A DNA stretch of 64,000 nucleotides from Tenuifilum thalassicum (GTDB lineage Bacteria > Bacteroidota > Bacteroidia > Bacteroidales > Tenuifilaceae), in NCBI RefSeq assembly GCF_013265555.1, contig NZ_CP041345.1, forward strand, positions 1,410,581-1,474,580, given 5' to 3'. The position numbers were made by a program, and so were the translations under genes. Below the pieces are notes generated by a model, which saw only the letters and a program-made list of their open reading frames with translations, had not been told where the DNA came from and ran no database searches. Shown here piece by piece: positions 8,101-16,316 of this stretch. Within the stretch, counting starts at the first letter, position 1. Each line of letters begins with the position of its first letter.

Positions 8101-8177
8101 ATTAAGGGATTGATATTTTGGCTGTAAACTATTTGATAGCTAATCAGTAGTAATAAAAAAGAAAAAAATCGCTTCAT
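5151..8177 (-). CDS. GH3 beta-N-acetylhexosaminidase fused to a serine beta-lactamase-like hydrolase
   Basis: A 1008-residue exported protein (signal peptide ending VYSQ near residue 20). Residues about 30-590 are a glycoside hydrolase family 3 domain with KHFPGHGDTNADSHYTLP near 210, the His/Asp loop of NagZ-type enzymes, and VITDALNMKG, which holds the Asp nucleophile. Residues about 600-1000 are a class C beta-lactamase/esterase-like domain with SVTK near 650 (SxxK), YSD near 780 and HTG near 960. The two halves suggest a periplasmic enzyme acting on muropeptides: the GH3 part removes GlcNAc and the hydrolase part could act on the peptide or an ester. This fusion architecture is known in Bacteroidota; the activity of the second domain is inferred. 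Confidence 0.9.
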   Translation of the reverse strand: MKRFFSFLLLLISYQIVYSQNINPLICKNDSIQQAYWVDSVFNSLTLKERIAQLFMVAAYSNKDDLHTEEIATLIEKYKIGGLIFFQGGPVRQAQLTNYYQSLSKVPLLIGIDAEWGLGMRLDSTISYPRQIALGASRDTMLTYQMAADIARQLKRIGVHINFAPVIDINNNPDNPVIGTRSFGENRDLVFKHGLAYVKGLQDNGILACIKHFPGHGDTNADSHYTLPVIKHTANRIDSIELYPFKNIFSKGVASVMVAHLQIPSLEPDTLLPSTLSHRIVGQKLISELGFNGLVITDALNMKGVAAHFDAVDANIRALYAGNDILLFPGEIERTINEIHNHIATGRIPEEIINIKCKKVLMAKYKAGLNAYKPIKIENLYSDLNAPNSLVLRRRIIKKSITVAHNNDNFLPIKRLDTLKIAYIEIGTNKGDDFREQLELYTSIKTFSIDPYSPQNEFDELLSLIEPYNTVIIGYHSISNRVSKNFGITTQAANFIFDLSFRKKTVLSLFGTPYALSKIPMPSSLTGIIISYENSFDAQNLTAQAIFGGLPVSGKLAVSANGTFSYDTGIELPNKIRLGYGIPEELGISKKVLEKVDSIANDAIATGATPGMQILAAKDGVVFYNKAFGRPTYVSEYGNDIRMLYDVASVTKVSATLPSIMMLYDSGKIDFNSELGDFIKLKEFPDKESLKIGDILRHQSGLAAWIPFYINTLTSLAPSKPLWTEEFDFDHPYKFNGKKYASRFAYPDPKFYSTDSSSSFPNNVAYRIYSSISISDSINKWINQSPIIEPGKYRYSDLGFLYLQRVIENSTSKKLDEYITPLYKRLGMNYTTFNPYKHFDTDRIAPTEFDPVFRKQLIWGHVHDPAAAMLGGIAGHAGLFSTANDLAKLMQLYLNDGVYGGERFFKPGTVQTFANPSINDENRRAYGFDKPVYNGPSPSGQLASPLSFGHTGFTGTIVWADPANNFIYVFLSNRVHPTAENNKLSHQDYRTKIHDLFYQAINNEGKGN

Positions 8178-8213
8178 TGTAAACTCTTAAATCATTAAAT
8201 ACTCAGTTTTACA

Positions 8214-8221
8214 CAAATATA
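8214..8221 (-). promoter_or_regulatory. putative -7 element (TATATTTG) of the GH3/beta-lactamase gene
   Basis: An exact TAnnTTTG match on the minus strand, 36 bases ahead of the start codon. Confidence 0.4.
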
Positions 8222-8343
8222 GCAAATGAATATTATATTTTACTTGAGATTTAGACTAATTGAATGTTTTGTTAGATAAAAAAATAACCATCAAAAAGTA
8301 GTTAACTTAATGATGGTTTAATGAAATAAATACTTTTTTAGAG

Positions 8344-8847
8344 CTATTCTTCTAGCTCCTCCATCTCTTTTTGCAGAGCAGCCATTTTGATAGCTGTAAT
8401 TGCAGCTTCAACCCCTTTATTTCCATGTTTTCCGCCAGCACGGTCTATTGCTTGTTCTAAATTGTCAGTTGTTAAAACACCAAAAATAAATGGAATGTTA
8501 TAGTTCATGTTAAGTTCAGTAATGCCACTAGTTACACTTTGGCATATGTAGTCGAAATGTCGTGTTTCGCCCTGAATAACACAACCTAAACATATTACTG
8601 CATCTAAATCGGCATATTCGCCCATAAACTGACCTCCTAGTGTTAGCTCAAATGCGCCAGGAACATGCTTAACAAGAATGTTCTCTTCATTCGCACCATG
8701 TTCTATGAGAGTATTGTATGCCCCTTCCAGGAGTTTGTGAGTTACGGAATCGTTCCAATCGGAAACAACAATCCCAAATTTCATGTTTTTTGCACTTGGT
8801 ACATGTTTGGGATCGTAACTAGACAGATTCTTTAAGTATGTTGCCAT
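8344..8847 (-). CDS. ribH: 6,7-dimethyl-8-ribityllumazine synthase
   Basis: A 167-residue protein of normal family length. [17 protein letters not shown] is the substrate-binding N-terminal strand and loop, [10 protein letters not shown] is a conserved active-site segment, and [16 protein letters not shown] carries the catalytic His. It condenses 5-amino-6-ribitylaminouracil with 3,4-dihydroxy-2-butanone 4-phosphate in riboflavin synthesis and assembles into icosahedral or pentameric shells in the cytoplasm. No other rib gene is nearby. Exact TAnnTTTG matches lie just upstream on the minus strand (8864-8871 and 8873-8880). Confidence 0.97.
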   Translation of the reverse strand: MATYLKNLSSYDPKHVPSAKNMKFGIVVSDWNDSVTHKLLEGAYNTLIEHGANEENILVKHVPGAFELTLGGQFMGEYADLDAVICLGCVIQGETRHFDYICQSVTSGITELNMNYNIPFIFGVLTTDNLEQAIDRAGGKHGNKGVEAAITAIKMAALQKEMEELEE

Positions 8848-8894
8848 GTTCAGTTATTTTTTTCAAAATTACCAAAAATAAAAGGATTTATAAA

Positions 8895-8922
8895 AAAAGG
8901 GGTGCTAAATTGCACCCCTTTT
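8895..8922. terminator. bidirectional-looking hairpin terminator between the TPR gene and ribH
   Basis: AAAAGGGGTGC / GCACCCCTTTT is a perfect 11-bp stem with a 6-base loop and a T tract. It most likely ends the minus-strand TPR transcript before ribH begins. Confidence 0.8.
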
Positions 8923-8940
8923 ATCATATAAATATTTTTT

Positions 8941-9636
8941 TTATTCTTTACTTAAAAGAGTTTCAACACGCGCAATATCCCTATCAATATCCCTTGCCTC
9001 AGCACTCTTACTGTAGTTGGTCTTAATTGATTTGTAGAGTTCTAGAGCTTCGTCAAACTGCTTTAGCTCTTCATAAACCATTCCTGCCTTCTTGTAAAAA
9101 ATAGGAGTTGTAAAATCATTTTCTTCGTATTCAGCTGCTTTAACGTAGAAGTTTACAGCTTTTTCAAGGTCATTAAGCTCAACATAGCAATCGCCAATAG
9201 CTCCGTAAGCTACAGGGGTTACCATTTGATCATCAGCATCAAATTTTTCAAGGTATTCAATAGCTTTTTCATACTCACCTAGCTCACGGAGGCAGATACC
9301 GGCATAGTAGTTGGCAAGGTTACCAGCTTTTGTCATGCCATAATTATCGGCAATGTACTCAAATCCAAAATCGTTTTCGTTACCATATAATGCAAGACGA
9401 AACGAGTCCTGCTCAAAATAGTATTGTGCTTGGAATATTTGTGCGCTTGCCTCATCCTCTTTGGGTTGAAGGTAGAAATTTTTATACCCGAAATAGATAG
9501 CCACAATAGCTAAAATGGCAGCCACAATTACGGTTAGGCTTTTTTGGTTTTGTTCAATGAACTGCTCGGTACGCGATAATGCATTGTCAATCGACTCAAC
9601 GGTATCAGTAGTCTGTTGTTTCTTATTATTTGCCAT
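8941..9636 (-). CDS. membrane-anchored tetratricopeptide repeat protein
   Basis: 231 residues. A short charged N-terminus is followed by one transmembrane segment (SLTVIVAAILAIVAIYFGYKNFYL, about residues 34-57; positions approximate) and then TPR-like helical repeats such as YYAGICLRELGEYEKAIEYLEKF and AIGDCYVELNDLEKAVNFYVKAAEY. The layout resembles the YfgM family: an inner-membrane anchor with periplasmic TPRs that scaffold envelope protein assembly. The partner is unknown. It is divergent from recF, with facing TAnnTTTG elements in the 120-base gap. Confidence 0.8.
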   Translation of the reverse strand: MANNKKQQTTDTVESIDNALSRTEQFIEQNQKSLTVIVAAILAIVAIYFGYKNFYLQPKEDEASAQIFQAQYYFEQDSFRLALYGNENDFGFEYIADNYGMTKAGNLANYYAGICLRELGEYEKAIEYLEKFDADDQMVTPVAYGAIGDCYVELNDLEKAVNFYVKAAEYEENDFTTPIFYKKAGMVYEELKQFDEALELYKSIKTNYSKSAEARDIDRDIARVETLLSKE

Positions 9637-9670
9637 ATCTTACAAAAATTTATTTTTAACAAAGCAAACG

Positions 9671-9678
9671 CAAAAGTA
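9671..9678 (-). promoter_or_regulatory. putative -7 element (TACTTTTG) of the TPR gene
   Basis: An exact TAnnTTTG match on the minus strand, 34 bases ahead of the start. Confidence 0.4.
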
Positions 9679-9727
9679 ATTGTTTTTGTAATATCTGAAA
9701 ATTTTAGGCAAACATTTTCGGAATAAT

Positions 9728-9735
9728 TACCTTTG
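9728..9735 (+). promoter_or_regulatory. putative -7 element (TACCTTTG) of recF
   Basis: An exact TAnnTTTG match 21 bases ahead of the recF ATG. Confidence 0.45.
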
Positions 9736-9756
9736 CCTTGAATAACTCATACAAAA

Positions 9757-10866
9757 ATGTATTTAGATAACTTATCGGTAATCAATTTTAAATCACTAAC
9801 TCAGGTTGAAGTACAGTTTGATACCAAAATTAATTGTTTTGTTGGTAATAATGGGCAAGGAAAAACTAATTTACTCGATGCCATTTACTACCTGTCCATG
9901 TGCAAAAGCTATATATCTTCAACTGACTCACAGGTGCTAAAACATGGTGAGGACTTTTTTGTTTTGCAGGGAAAATATAATCGCAATAATACTGAAGAAA
10001 ACATATATTGTGGTTTGAAAAAGGGCGAGGGGAAGGTTTTCAAGAGAAATGGCAAAGAATATGAGCGTTTAGCCGATCATATTGGATTTCTTCCTGTTGT
10101 AATGGTTTCGCCAATTGATGGCGAGCTGGTTGAAGGTAGTGGAGAACAACGTCGAAAATATGTGAATGGAGTAATCTCCCAGATTGACAAGGTTTATCTT
10201 GATGAGGTAATTCGTTACAACCGGTTACTGTCTCAGCGCAATAGCCTGTTGAAAACATATTCCAAAGCGAATTTTAGCTACGATTTAATTGAGGCAATTG
10301 ATATTCAGCTCTCGGAATATGCTGCTGTTATCCATTCTAAACGAAAAGCTTTTGTTGAGCAGCTAATTGGTATCCTTCAGGATTATTATAATAAAGTATC
10401 AGGTGGGCAGGAAAGGGTTTCTATAAGGTATAAATCACACCTAAACGATTCCAGTCCAGATGAGCTCTTTAAAAATAATATTGAGCGCGATAGGGTGTTA
10501 CAATATACCTCGGTTGGCATTCATCGTGATGATATTGTTCTTCTGATTGACGATTATCCCATACGAACTGTTGGTTCTCAGGGCCAGCAAAAAACCTTTT
10601 TGATTGCTTTAAAACTTGCCCAGTTTGATTTTATTGCCAAAGTATCGGGAATTAAACCGATTTTGCTACTCGATGATATTTTTGATAAGCTCGATGCCAA
10701 TAGGGTGCATCAGCTTATCGATTTAGTTGCGAACGATGGATTTGGTCAAATCTTTATAACCGATACTAACAAACATAGATTGGAAGAGGTGCTTGGTAAA
10801 GTTTCATCGGGTTATCGTTTTTTTAATGTTGAAAATGGAAATTTTGAACTTGTAGAATCAAAATAG
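9757..10866 (+). CDS. recF: DNA replication and repair protein RecF
   Basis: 369 residues, the normal RecF length. The Walker A motif GNNGQGKTNLLDAIYYL lies near residue 31. The SMC-like signature appears as VGSQGQQKTFLIALKLAQ, followed by the Walker B strand PILLLDDIFDKLDANR. RecF is an ABC/SMC-type ATPase that loads RecA at single-strand gaps with RecO and RecR. Its stop codon directly abuts the start of the next gene, so the two are probably co-translated. The dnaA-dnaN-recF order of many bacteria is absent here. Confidence 0.97.
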   Translation: MYLDNLSVINFKSLTQVEVQFDTKINCFVGNNGQGKTNLLDAIYYLSMCKSYISSTDSQVLKHGEDFFVLQGKYNRNNTEENIYCGLKKGEGKVFKRNGKEYERLADHIGFLPVVMVSPIDGELVEGSGEQRRKYVNGVISQIDKVYLDEVIRYNRLLSQRNSLLKTYSKANFSYDLIEAIDIQLSEYAAVIHSKRKAFVEQLIGILQDYYNKVSGGQERVSIRYKSHLNDSSPDELFKNNIERDRVLQYTSVGIHRDDIVLLIDDYPIRTVGSQGQQKTFLIALKLAQFDFIAKVSGIKPILLLDDIFDKLDANRVHQLIDLVANDGFGQIFITDTNKHRLEEVLGKVSSGYRFFNVENGNFELVESK

Positions 10867-11160
10867 ATGAGTGGAAATAATACAAAGTCGTTAGGTGAGG
10901 CCATTCGTGAATTTATCGATTCAATGAAGTGGCACGATCAGATAAACCAAGCGTCCATAATTAACGATTGGGACAAAATTGCTGGTCGCGATATTGCCCG
11001 CTTTACAACACAATTACGCTATAAGAATGGTGTACTGACAATAAAGTTGAATTCATCTGCACTCAGGCAGGAACTTCATATGCGACGTACCGAACTTATC
11101 TCTCATATTAACCAGTTTTATGGTGGAAAAGAGATTGTAAAAGAGATTAAGTTTATTTAG
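10867..11160 (+). CDS. DUF721 / DciA-like protein
   Basis: 97 residues. The body AIREFIDSMKWHDQINQASIINDWDKIAGRDIARFT and the strand NGVLTIKLNSSALRQELHMRRTELI match the DUF721 (DciA) fold: a short KH-like domain that in bacteria lacking DnaC/DnaI helps load the replicative helicase. Its start follows the recF stop with no gap. This recF-DUF721 pairing is common in Bacteroidota and Actinobacteria. The helicase-loading role is inferred from the family. Confidence 0.85.
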   Translation: MSGNNTKSLGEAIREFIDSMKWHDQINQASIINDWDKIAGRDIARFTTQLRYKNGVLTIKLNSSALRQELHMRRTELISHINQFYGGKEIVKEIKFI

Positions 11161-11169
11161 CATGGTTAA

Positions 11170-11208
11170 ATGTTTCTTGCTAACCTAGTGTAAGAAACAT
11201 ATTATTTT
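11170..11208 (+). terminator. possible terminator after recF-DUF721
   Basis: ATGTTTCTT (11170-11178) and AAGAAACAT (11192-11200) form a 9-bp stem with a 13-base loop, followed by a T-rich stretch. It is weaker than other terminators in the window. Confidence 0.5.
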
Positions 11209-11271
11209 ACCAGTATATGGTTTTTCTCAATAAATAATTCATGCTATTTTTTCTATAGCAAATGAGTTTTT

Positions 11272-11883
11272 CTAGGGTCTTAGAGAGTTAATTAGCATAT
11301 CGTAAACATGTTCGCGTCTATCTTCTAAGAATTTAGCCATCTGTCCTGGAGTAAAAGTCATCCGGTAGCCAATTAGCCATTTAATGGCAAAAGGAAAAAG
11401 TATAAGCGAAATCATGCTTATAAAAAATTGTTCGGGATCAATTTTACGAATTTTCCCAACTTCTGCTTCGTGTTTTAGCTGGTTTGAGAAAGTTTCGGTA
11501 TTATAAAGCGTATGAACTGCTTTTAAACGTGGTGCTTGCTCTGCATTTCTGTGTATGATTGATAGAACAAAGGGCACCAGTAAAGGATCTTCTGTTAGAA
11601 TATCAATGTAGGTGTTAACGTACTTGTAAATTTTTTCTTCCAAAGGTAGGTCTTCATTTAAAATACCACGTAGCACTTGTCCGTTGTCCTTTATTGATTG
11701 CTCAAAAATCTCTTCAAGAAGGTTTTCTTTACTGCGGAAGTAATAATTCATTAATGAAAGATTAACACCGGCTTTTGTAGCTATTTCTCGTACACCTACT
11801 CGGTCAACTCCTTTAGCAATAAACAGTTCTCGTGCTGTTTCCATTAATTTTAATCGGGTAGCGCTTCCGTGTTTTGTATCCAT
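11272..11883 (-). CDS. TetR/AcrR-family transcriptional regulator
   Basis: 203 residues counted from the ATG at 11883. The longer frame would begin with a TTG that overlaps an exact -7 element (TACTTTTG, 11899-11906, minus strand), so the shorter start is preferred. The N-terminal helix-turn-helix reads GVREIATKAGVNLSLMNYYFRSKENLLEEIF, the standard TetR DNA-binding signature. The ligand-binding half has no recognisable specificity. It is divergent from the thioesterase gene at 11990 and could regulate it or itself; that is inference from position. Confidence 0.85.
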   Translation of the reverse strand: MDTKHGSATRLKLMETARELFIAKGVDRVGVREIATKAGVNLSLMNYYFRSKENLLEEIFEQSIKDNGQVLRGILNEDLPLEEKIYKYVNTYIDILTEDPLLVPFVLSIIHRNAEQAPRLKAVHTLYNTETFSNQLKHEAEVGKIRKIDPEQFFISMISLILFPFAIKWLIGYRMTFTPGQMAKFLEDRREHVYDMLINSLRP

Positions 11884-11898
11884 ATTGTAGAGTTTTTT

Positions 11899-11906
11899 CA
11901 AAAGTA
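11899..11906 (-). promoter_or_regulatory. putative -7 element (TACTTTTG) that decides the tetR start
   Basis: An exact TAnnTTTG match 15 bases ahead of the ATG at 11883. Its overlap with the alternative TTG start argues against the longer reading frame. Confidence 0.45.
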
Positions 11907-11989
11907 TTAAAATCGATTTAAAATAAACATATGTTTTATGGTTTAGTTTTTAAAATAGTCTTAAAATTGCCAAAAAAAGATTTTGCAAT

Positions 11990-12466
11990 ATGATTAAAGT
12001 AAAAAATCCCTATGAGCAGTTACCTGAACATGGTTGTTTTTGCTGCTCTTCAAAAAATCCGATAGGGCTGAAGCTTGATTTTTGGTTTAACGAAGATGAG
12101 AATAGCGTTGAAACACGATGGAACCCAGATAGAAACTATCAAGGATATCAGGGTGTGCTTCATGGTGGCATTCAATCAACGCTAATGGACGAGGTTGCAA
12201 GCTGGAGTATATACATATTGGTGGGTACTGCAGGTGTAACACATAGCATGGAGATTTTTTATAAAAAACCGTTACTCATTGATAAGGGTGAAGTGATTGT
12301 TCGGGGTAAAATCCTTAAAAAAGAAAAAAGAATTGTTACGGTATATGTTGAGATTATTGATGGTAAAGGTGAAACCTGCACAACAGGAAACATTCATTAT
12401 TTTACTTTCCCCGTCGAAATAGCAAAATCAAAATACGGATTTCCAGGTCGAGAAGCTTTCTTGTAG
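11990..12466 (+). CDS. hotdog-fold (PaaI-type) acyl-CoA thioesterase
   Basis: 158 residues. YQGVLHGGIQSTLMDEVASWSIY has the HGG and the acidic residue one helix later that define the PaaI/4HBT hotdog active site, with strands SMEIFYKKPL and GEVIVRGKILKKEKRIVTVYVEI after it. CFCCSSKNPIGLKL near residue 17 is a Cys-rich N-terminal loop often seen in this subfamily. It should hydrolyse an acyl- or aryl-CoA in the cytoplasm; the substrate is unknown. It stands alone and divergent from the TetR regulator. Confidence 0.85.
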   Translation: MIKVKNPYEQLPEHGCFCCSSKNPIGLKLDFWFNEDENSVETRWNPDRNYQGYQGVLHGGIQSTLMDEVASWSIYILVGTAGVTHSMEIFYKKPLLIDKGEVIVRGKILKKEKRIVTVYVEIIDGKGETCTTGNIHYFTFPVEIAKSKYGFPGREAFL

Positions 12467-12563
12467 TGATGGAATTTAGTACTAGTTAACATTTATTGCG
12501 TAATCGTTTTGCAGCAAGAAGCATCTAAATAAAGTCATTAGGATAAATAAAATTTTGAAGGAT

Positions 12564-15209
12564 ATGACTTATAGGTACTTCTTGCTAGCCTCATTTTTCG
12601 TTTTTTTGTTTGAAACCTCATCAGATGCATTGTTTGCTCAAGGTGTAGAAAAAAAAAGTTGCTTCGCAGTTAGAGCTAATCCACATGCCACAATTGTAGA
12701 TGGTGAGTTAAGCGATGAGATTTGGACCAAAGGTGTTTGGAGTAGTGATTTTACTCAACATGAACCCCATAATGGTTCAAATCCCTCTCAAAAAACAGAG
12801 TTCAAAATAGCATACGACGACGATTATTTATATGCTGCTTTTAGGATGTACGATGATGAACCCGATAAGATTGTAGCTAGGGTTACTCGTAGAGACGATA
12901 CCGAAGGCGATTATGTTGCTATTGGCTTTGATTCATATTTTGATAAACGAACTGCATTTGTTTTTTTACTTACTGCCTCTGGTTCAAAAATGGATATGGT
13001 TGTAACAGAGGATGGTGGCAATGAGGATGAGAATTGGGATCCTATTTGGTGGGGAAAAGCCAAAAGAACATCCTTCGGGTGGACAGCCGAGATGAAAATC
13101 CCGTTAAACCAGCTTCGTTTTTCGGCAGTTGACGAGCAGGTGTGGGGACTTCAGGTTGGTCGGCACATCTATCGGAATCAGGAAACAGACTTTTGGCAGC
13201 ATATACCTAAGGATGCGGCTGGTTTTGTTCACCTTTTTGGAAATCTTTATGGCTTAAAAGGCTTAACGCCTAAACGGCAGGTTGAGATAGCTCCTTATGT
13301 TGTTGCTAAAACGGAAAGCTTTAAACCCGAAGAGGGTAATCCATTCATGACTGGAAGGCGAAATGGGTTGAATGTTGGAGCTGATGCCAAAATTGGATTA
13401 ACCAACAACTTCACCTTAGACCTTACTGTAAATCCCGATTTTGGGCAGGTTGAGGCTGACCCAGCTGAGGTGAATCTGACAGCATTCGAAACCTACTTTG
13501 AGGAAAAACGACCTTTTTTTATCGAAGGTAGCAACTTGTTTAGCTTCCCACTGATGTTTGGCGATGGCGATTTGGCTTCGAATAATCTATTTTACAGTCG
13601 AAGAATAGGTAGAGCGCCTCAACGAGATGTTGAACTGGCAGATAATGAGTATGCTCATGTGCCTTCGAACACAACCATACTTGGTGCAGCTAAAGTAACT
13701 GGAAGAACCCCAAATGGATTTTCGCTCGGTGTGTTAGAGAGTGTTACCGGGAATGCTTATGCTCAGGTTGATTCTTTAGGTAGAAGATATCATCAGTTAG
13801 TTGAGCCTCTAACAAATTACACTGTTTTAGCGGCTAAGCAAGAGTTAAACGATGGTAATACTATTATTACAGGTATGTTGACATCTACAAATAGGTCGTT
13901 AAATGATATTACAAAGGATGTTTATCATAAAAATGCCATTACAGGAGGAGTAGGGGTCCAACATATGTGGGCAGATAAAAAGTATGCTGTAGAGCTTAAG
14001 CTCTTTGGAAGCCATGTTGATGGTACTAAAGATGCGATTCTTATAACCCAAACAAGCTCTGCGCGTTATTTTCAACGACCAGATATTAAGCATGTTAGTT
14101 TGGATTCCTCTCGAACTGCTCTTAATGGTAGTGGCGGTATGTTTCAATTCGGTAAGATTGGTCAAGGGCATATCCGATACATGGCTGCGGTAGCCTGGCG
14201 TTCGCCACAATTCGAAATAAATGATATTGGTTATACACCTAATGTTGATGATATTTTTCAGGTAATTTGGGTTGGCCTCCGTTACTGGGAACCAACTAGT
14301 ATATATCGTTCATTCAATGTAAATTTCAACCAGTGGACTGGGTGGAATTTTGGGGGTGACTTCATACAAAAGGGGGCTAATGTGAACCTTCATATGCAAT
14401 TGCCAAACTATTGGTCGGTGAGTACAGGTGTAAACTGGAATGGTGAAGGGTTGAGCGTATCTGAGCTAAGAGGTGGACCTGCATTATTGTTACCGGGTGG
14501 ATGGAATACCTGGTACAATATCCAGTCTGATGGTCGAAAGAGATTAATTTTAGGAGGTGGTGGCAGTAACTTTTTTGGTTTTTTTGATAACTCATTTAGG
14601 CAAAATTTTTACCTGTGGTTACGTTATAAGCCCTCAAAAAGTATTCAACTATCCCTAAACCCTTCCTTTTCACATTCCGAAAGTAACTTGGCTTATGTTA
14701 CTAATGTCGACTTGGCTGATGAAACTAAATACATTAGAGGATTTTTAAACAGAGATACTTGGGCACTTTCTTTACGATTAGAATATAGTATTAATCCTGA
14801 ACTTTCCGTTCAGTATTACGGTCGCCCTTACTTTACAAGTGGAAAGTATACTGATTTTAAGTACATTACAAATCCAAAAGCCGATAACTATTCCGATAGA
14901 TTTATGGAGTATACCAATTCTCAACTCTCGTATAACAATGATGCTGAAGAGTACTCTATTGATGAGAATACCGATGGTGCTTTAGACTACACCTTTAGCA
15001 ATCCAAATTTTAACTATCTCAATCTTCAATCTAACCTTATTGTTCGTTGGGAGTTTCGTCCGGGCTCATCCTTATATTTAGTTTGGACACATGGTAAGGA
15101 GGCCTACGAATCGATTTACAGTCGTTCACTTAACGACGATGTAGATAACCTGTGGGATTCGCATCCGCATAATGTCTTCCTAGTTAAATTCTCTTATCGT
15201 TTTAATTAA
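12564..15209 (+). CDS. DUF5916 outer-membrane protein with CBM9-like N-terminal domain
   Basis: 881 residues from the ATG at 12564; a TTG three codons earlier is less likely. After a signal peptide (cleavage near ALFAQ), about residues 40-210 form a family 9 carbohydrate-binding-like domain: VDGELSDEIWTKGVW, FKIAYDDDYLYAAFRMYD and WTAEMKIPLNQLRF. The remainder matches DUF5916, with TVNPDFGQVEADPAEVNLTAFE and EKRPFFIEGSNLF as hallmarks and alternating aromatic strands typical of a beta-barrel ending in Phe-Arg-Phe-Asn. It is probably an outer-membrane protein of unknown substrate. It is neither a TonB receptor nor SusC-like, as no plug domain is seen. Confidence 0.85.
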   Translation: MTYRYFLLASFFVFLFETSSDALFAQGVEKKSCFAVRANPHATIVDGELSDEIWTKGVWSSDFTQHEPHNGSNPSQKTEFKIAYDDDYLYAAFRMYDDEPDKIVARVTRRDDTEGDYVAIGFDSYFDKRTAFVFLLTASGSKMDMVVTEDGGNEDENWDPIWWGKAKRTSFGWTAEMKIPLNQLRFSAVDEQVWGLQVGRHIYRNQETDFWQHIPKDAAGFVHLFGNLYGLKGLTPKRQVEIAPYVVAKTESFKPEEGNPFMTGRRNGLNVGADAKIGLTNNFTLDLTVNPDFGQVEADPAEVNLTAFETYFEEKRPFFIEGSNLFSFPLMFGDGDLASNNLFYSRRIGRAPQRDVELADNEYAHVPSNTTILGAAKVTGRTPNGFSLGVLESVTGNAYAQVDSLGRRYHQLVEPLTNYTVLAAKQELNDGNTIITGMLTSTNRSLNDITKDVYHKNAITGGVGVQHMWADKKYAVELKLFGSHVDGTKDAILITQTSSARYFQRPDIKHVSLDSSRTALNGSGGMFQFGKIGQGHIRYMAAVAWRSPQFEINDIGYTPNVDDIFQVIWVGLRYWEPTSIYRSFNVNFNQWTGWNFGGDFIQKGANVNLHMQLPNYWSVSTGVNWNGEGLSVSELRGGPALLLPGGWNTWYNIQSDGRKRLILGGGGSNFFGFFDNSFRQNFYLWLRYKPSKSIQLSLNPSFSHSESNLAYVTNVDLADETKYIRGFLNRDTWALSLRLEYSINPELSVQYYGRPYFTSGKYTDFKYITNPKADNYSDRFMEYTNSQLSYNNDAEEYSIDENTDGALDYTFSNPNFNYLNLQSNLIVRWEFRPGSSLYLVWTHGKEAYESIYSRSLNDDVDNLWDSHPHNVFLVKFSYRFN

Positions 15210-15234
15210 GATATAGCTGCAACTAATGTGAATG

Positions 15235-15269
15235 GGGGTGTCATCACATTTGATGATGCCCCTTTTTTT
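15235..15269 (+). terminator. rho-independent terminator after the DUF5916 gene
   Basis: GGGGTGTCATCA / TGATGATGCCCC (12 pairs including two G-T) with a 4-base loop, then seven Ts. Confidence 0.85.
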
Positions 15270-15311
15270 GAACAACATTTGCTTGCTTGTGTTATAATGT
15301 AAAATAAACCA

Positions 15312-15947
15312 ATGAAATCAATTGCTATTATTTTGGGATTATTCCTAACCATTATTCTGGTTACAACTGGATGTAATGCAAAAAACGAAATGAAAGTTAT
15401 GGAACAAAAAACTGAAGTGGTTACATTAGGAGCAGGTTGTTTCTGGTGTGTCGAAGCAATATTTAGTCGAGTTAACGGGGTTATTAAGGTTGAATCGGGC
15501 TATTCTGGTGGAGAGGTTGAGAATCCTTCTTACCAAGAGGTGTGTACTGGAAATACTGGACATGCTGAGGTTGTTCAGGTTACTTTTAATCCAGATATTA
15601 TCCCTTTCTCAAAGATACTTGAAATCTACTTCAAAACTCATGATCCCACAACGCTAAATAGGCAGGGCGCCGATATTGGAACTCAGTACCGTTCTGTTAT
15701 TTTCTATCATACAGAGGAACAAAAGAGAATTGCTACAGAAATAAAAAATCAGCTTGATGGTGCTAGTATATGGAGCAGCCCTATTGTTACCTCTATTGAA
15801 CCTTTCAAAAACTTCTACAAGGCAGAGAACTATCATCAAAATTACTACGAGGATAATCGAAATCAACCATACTGCAGAATGGTTATCACGCCTAAACTTG
15901 ATAAATTCGAGAAGATTTTTTCCGATTATGTTAAAAAAAACGATTAA
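15312..15947 (+). CDS. msrA: peptide methionine sulfoxide reductase MsrA, lipoprotein form
   Basis: 211 residues. The catalytic motif GCFWCVEAIF near residue 42 holds the nucleophilic Cys, and GYSGGEVENPSYQEVCTGNTGHAEVVQ and FKTHDPTTLNRQGADIGTQYRS are core MsrA blocks. A lipoprotein signal (VTTGC near residue 21) indicates an envelope location, so it probably repairs oxidised methionines in periplasmic proteins with reductant from an unknown donor. No MsrB domain is fused. Confidence 0.95.
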   Translation: MKSIAIILGLFLTIILVTTGCNAKNEMKVMEQKTEVVTLGAGCFWCVEAIFSRVNGVIKVESGYSGGEVENPSYQEVCTGNTGHAEVVQVTFNPDIIPFSKILEIYFKTHDPTTLNRQGADIGTQYRSVIFYHTEEQKRIATEIKNQLDGASIWSSPIVTSIEPFKNFYKAENYHQNYYEDNRNQPYCRMVITPKLDKFEKIFSDYVKKND

Positions 15948-16316
15948 ATATTAGTAATAATAGAATTTATCGCTTTTGTGTGTTAACGTTTTTTTTCCTT
16001 ACGTATATAAGTAGAACATTCCCTTTGAATGTGCACAATGTGTTTTATATAGGTTTTATTTTATATTGAATAGATTGCATTAACTTATACATAAGTCATT
16101 ACAACCTGACCAATCATATTATCCTTCCAAATCTACCATTAAGTGTGCAATATAATTAAGTAGTATTGTGGAGTAAATTCTTATCGATACTATTTAGAAA
16201 AAATTAAAATTATAAAAAAGACTATTTAATTGAGTAATGTTTAAATCATTTCTCGAATTTATTTTTTAACTTTAAAAGAGCACATTAAACAGATGTATTA
16301 ATTTAAATATAATACT
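15948..16316. other. AT-rich intergenic region ahead of the chemoreceptor-like gene
   Basis: 369 bases, very AT-rich, with no open frame of note. TAACTTTA near 16267 is a one-mismatch -7 element. No RNA gene or repeat recognised. Confidence 0.4.

Noticed and set aside
12564-15209. TonB-dependent receptor or SusC homologue
   Set aside because: No plug domain or TonB box is seen; the CBM9-like start and DUF5916 motifs explain the protein.
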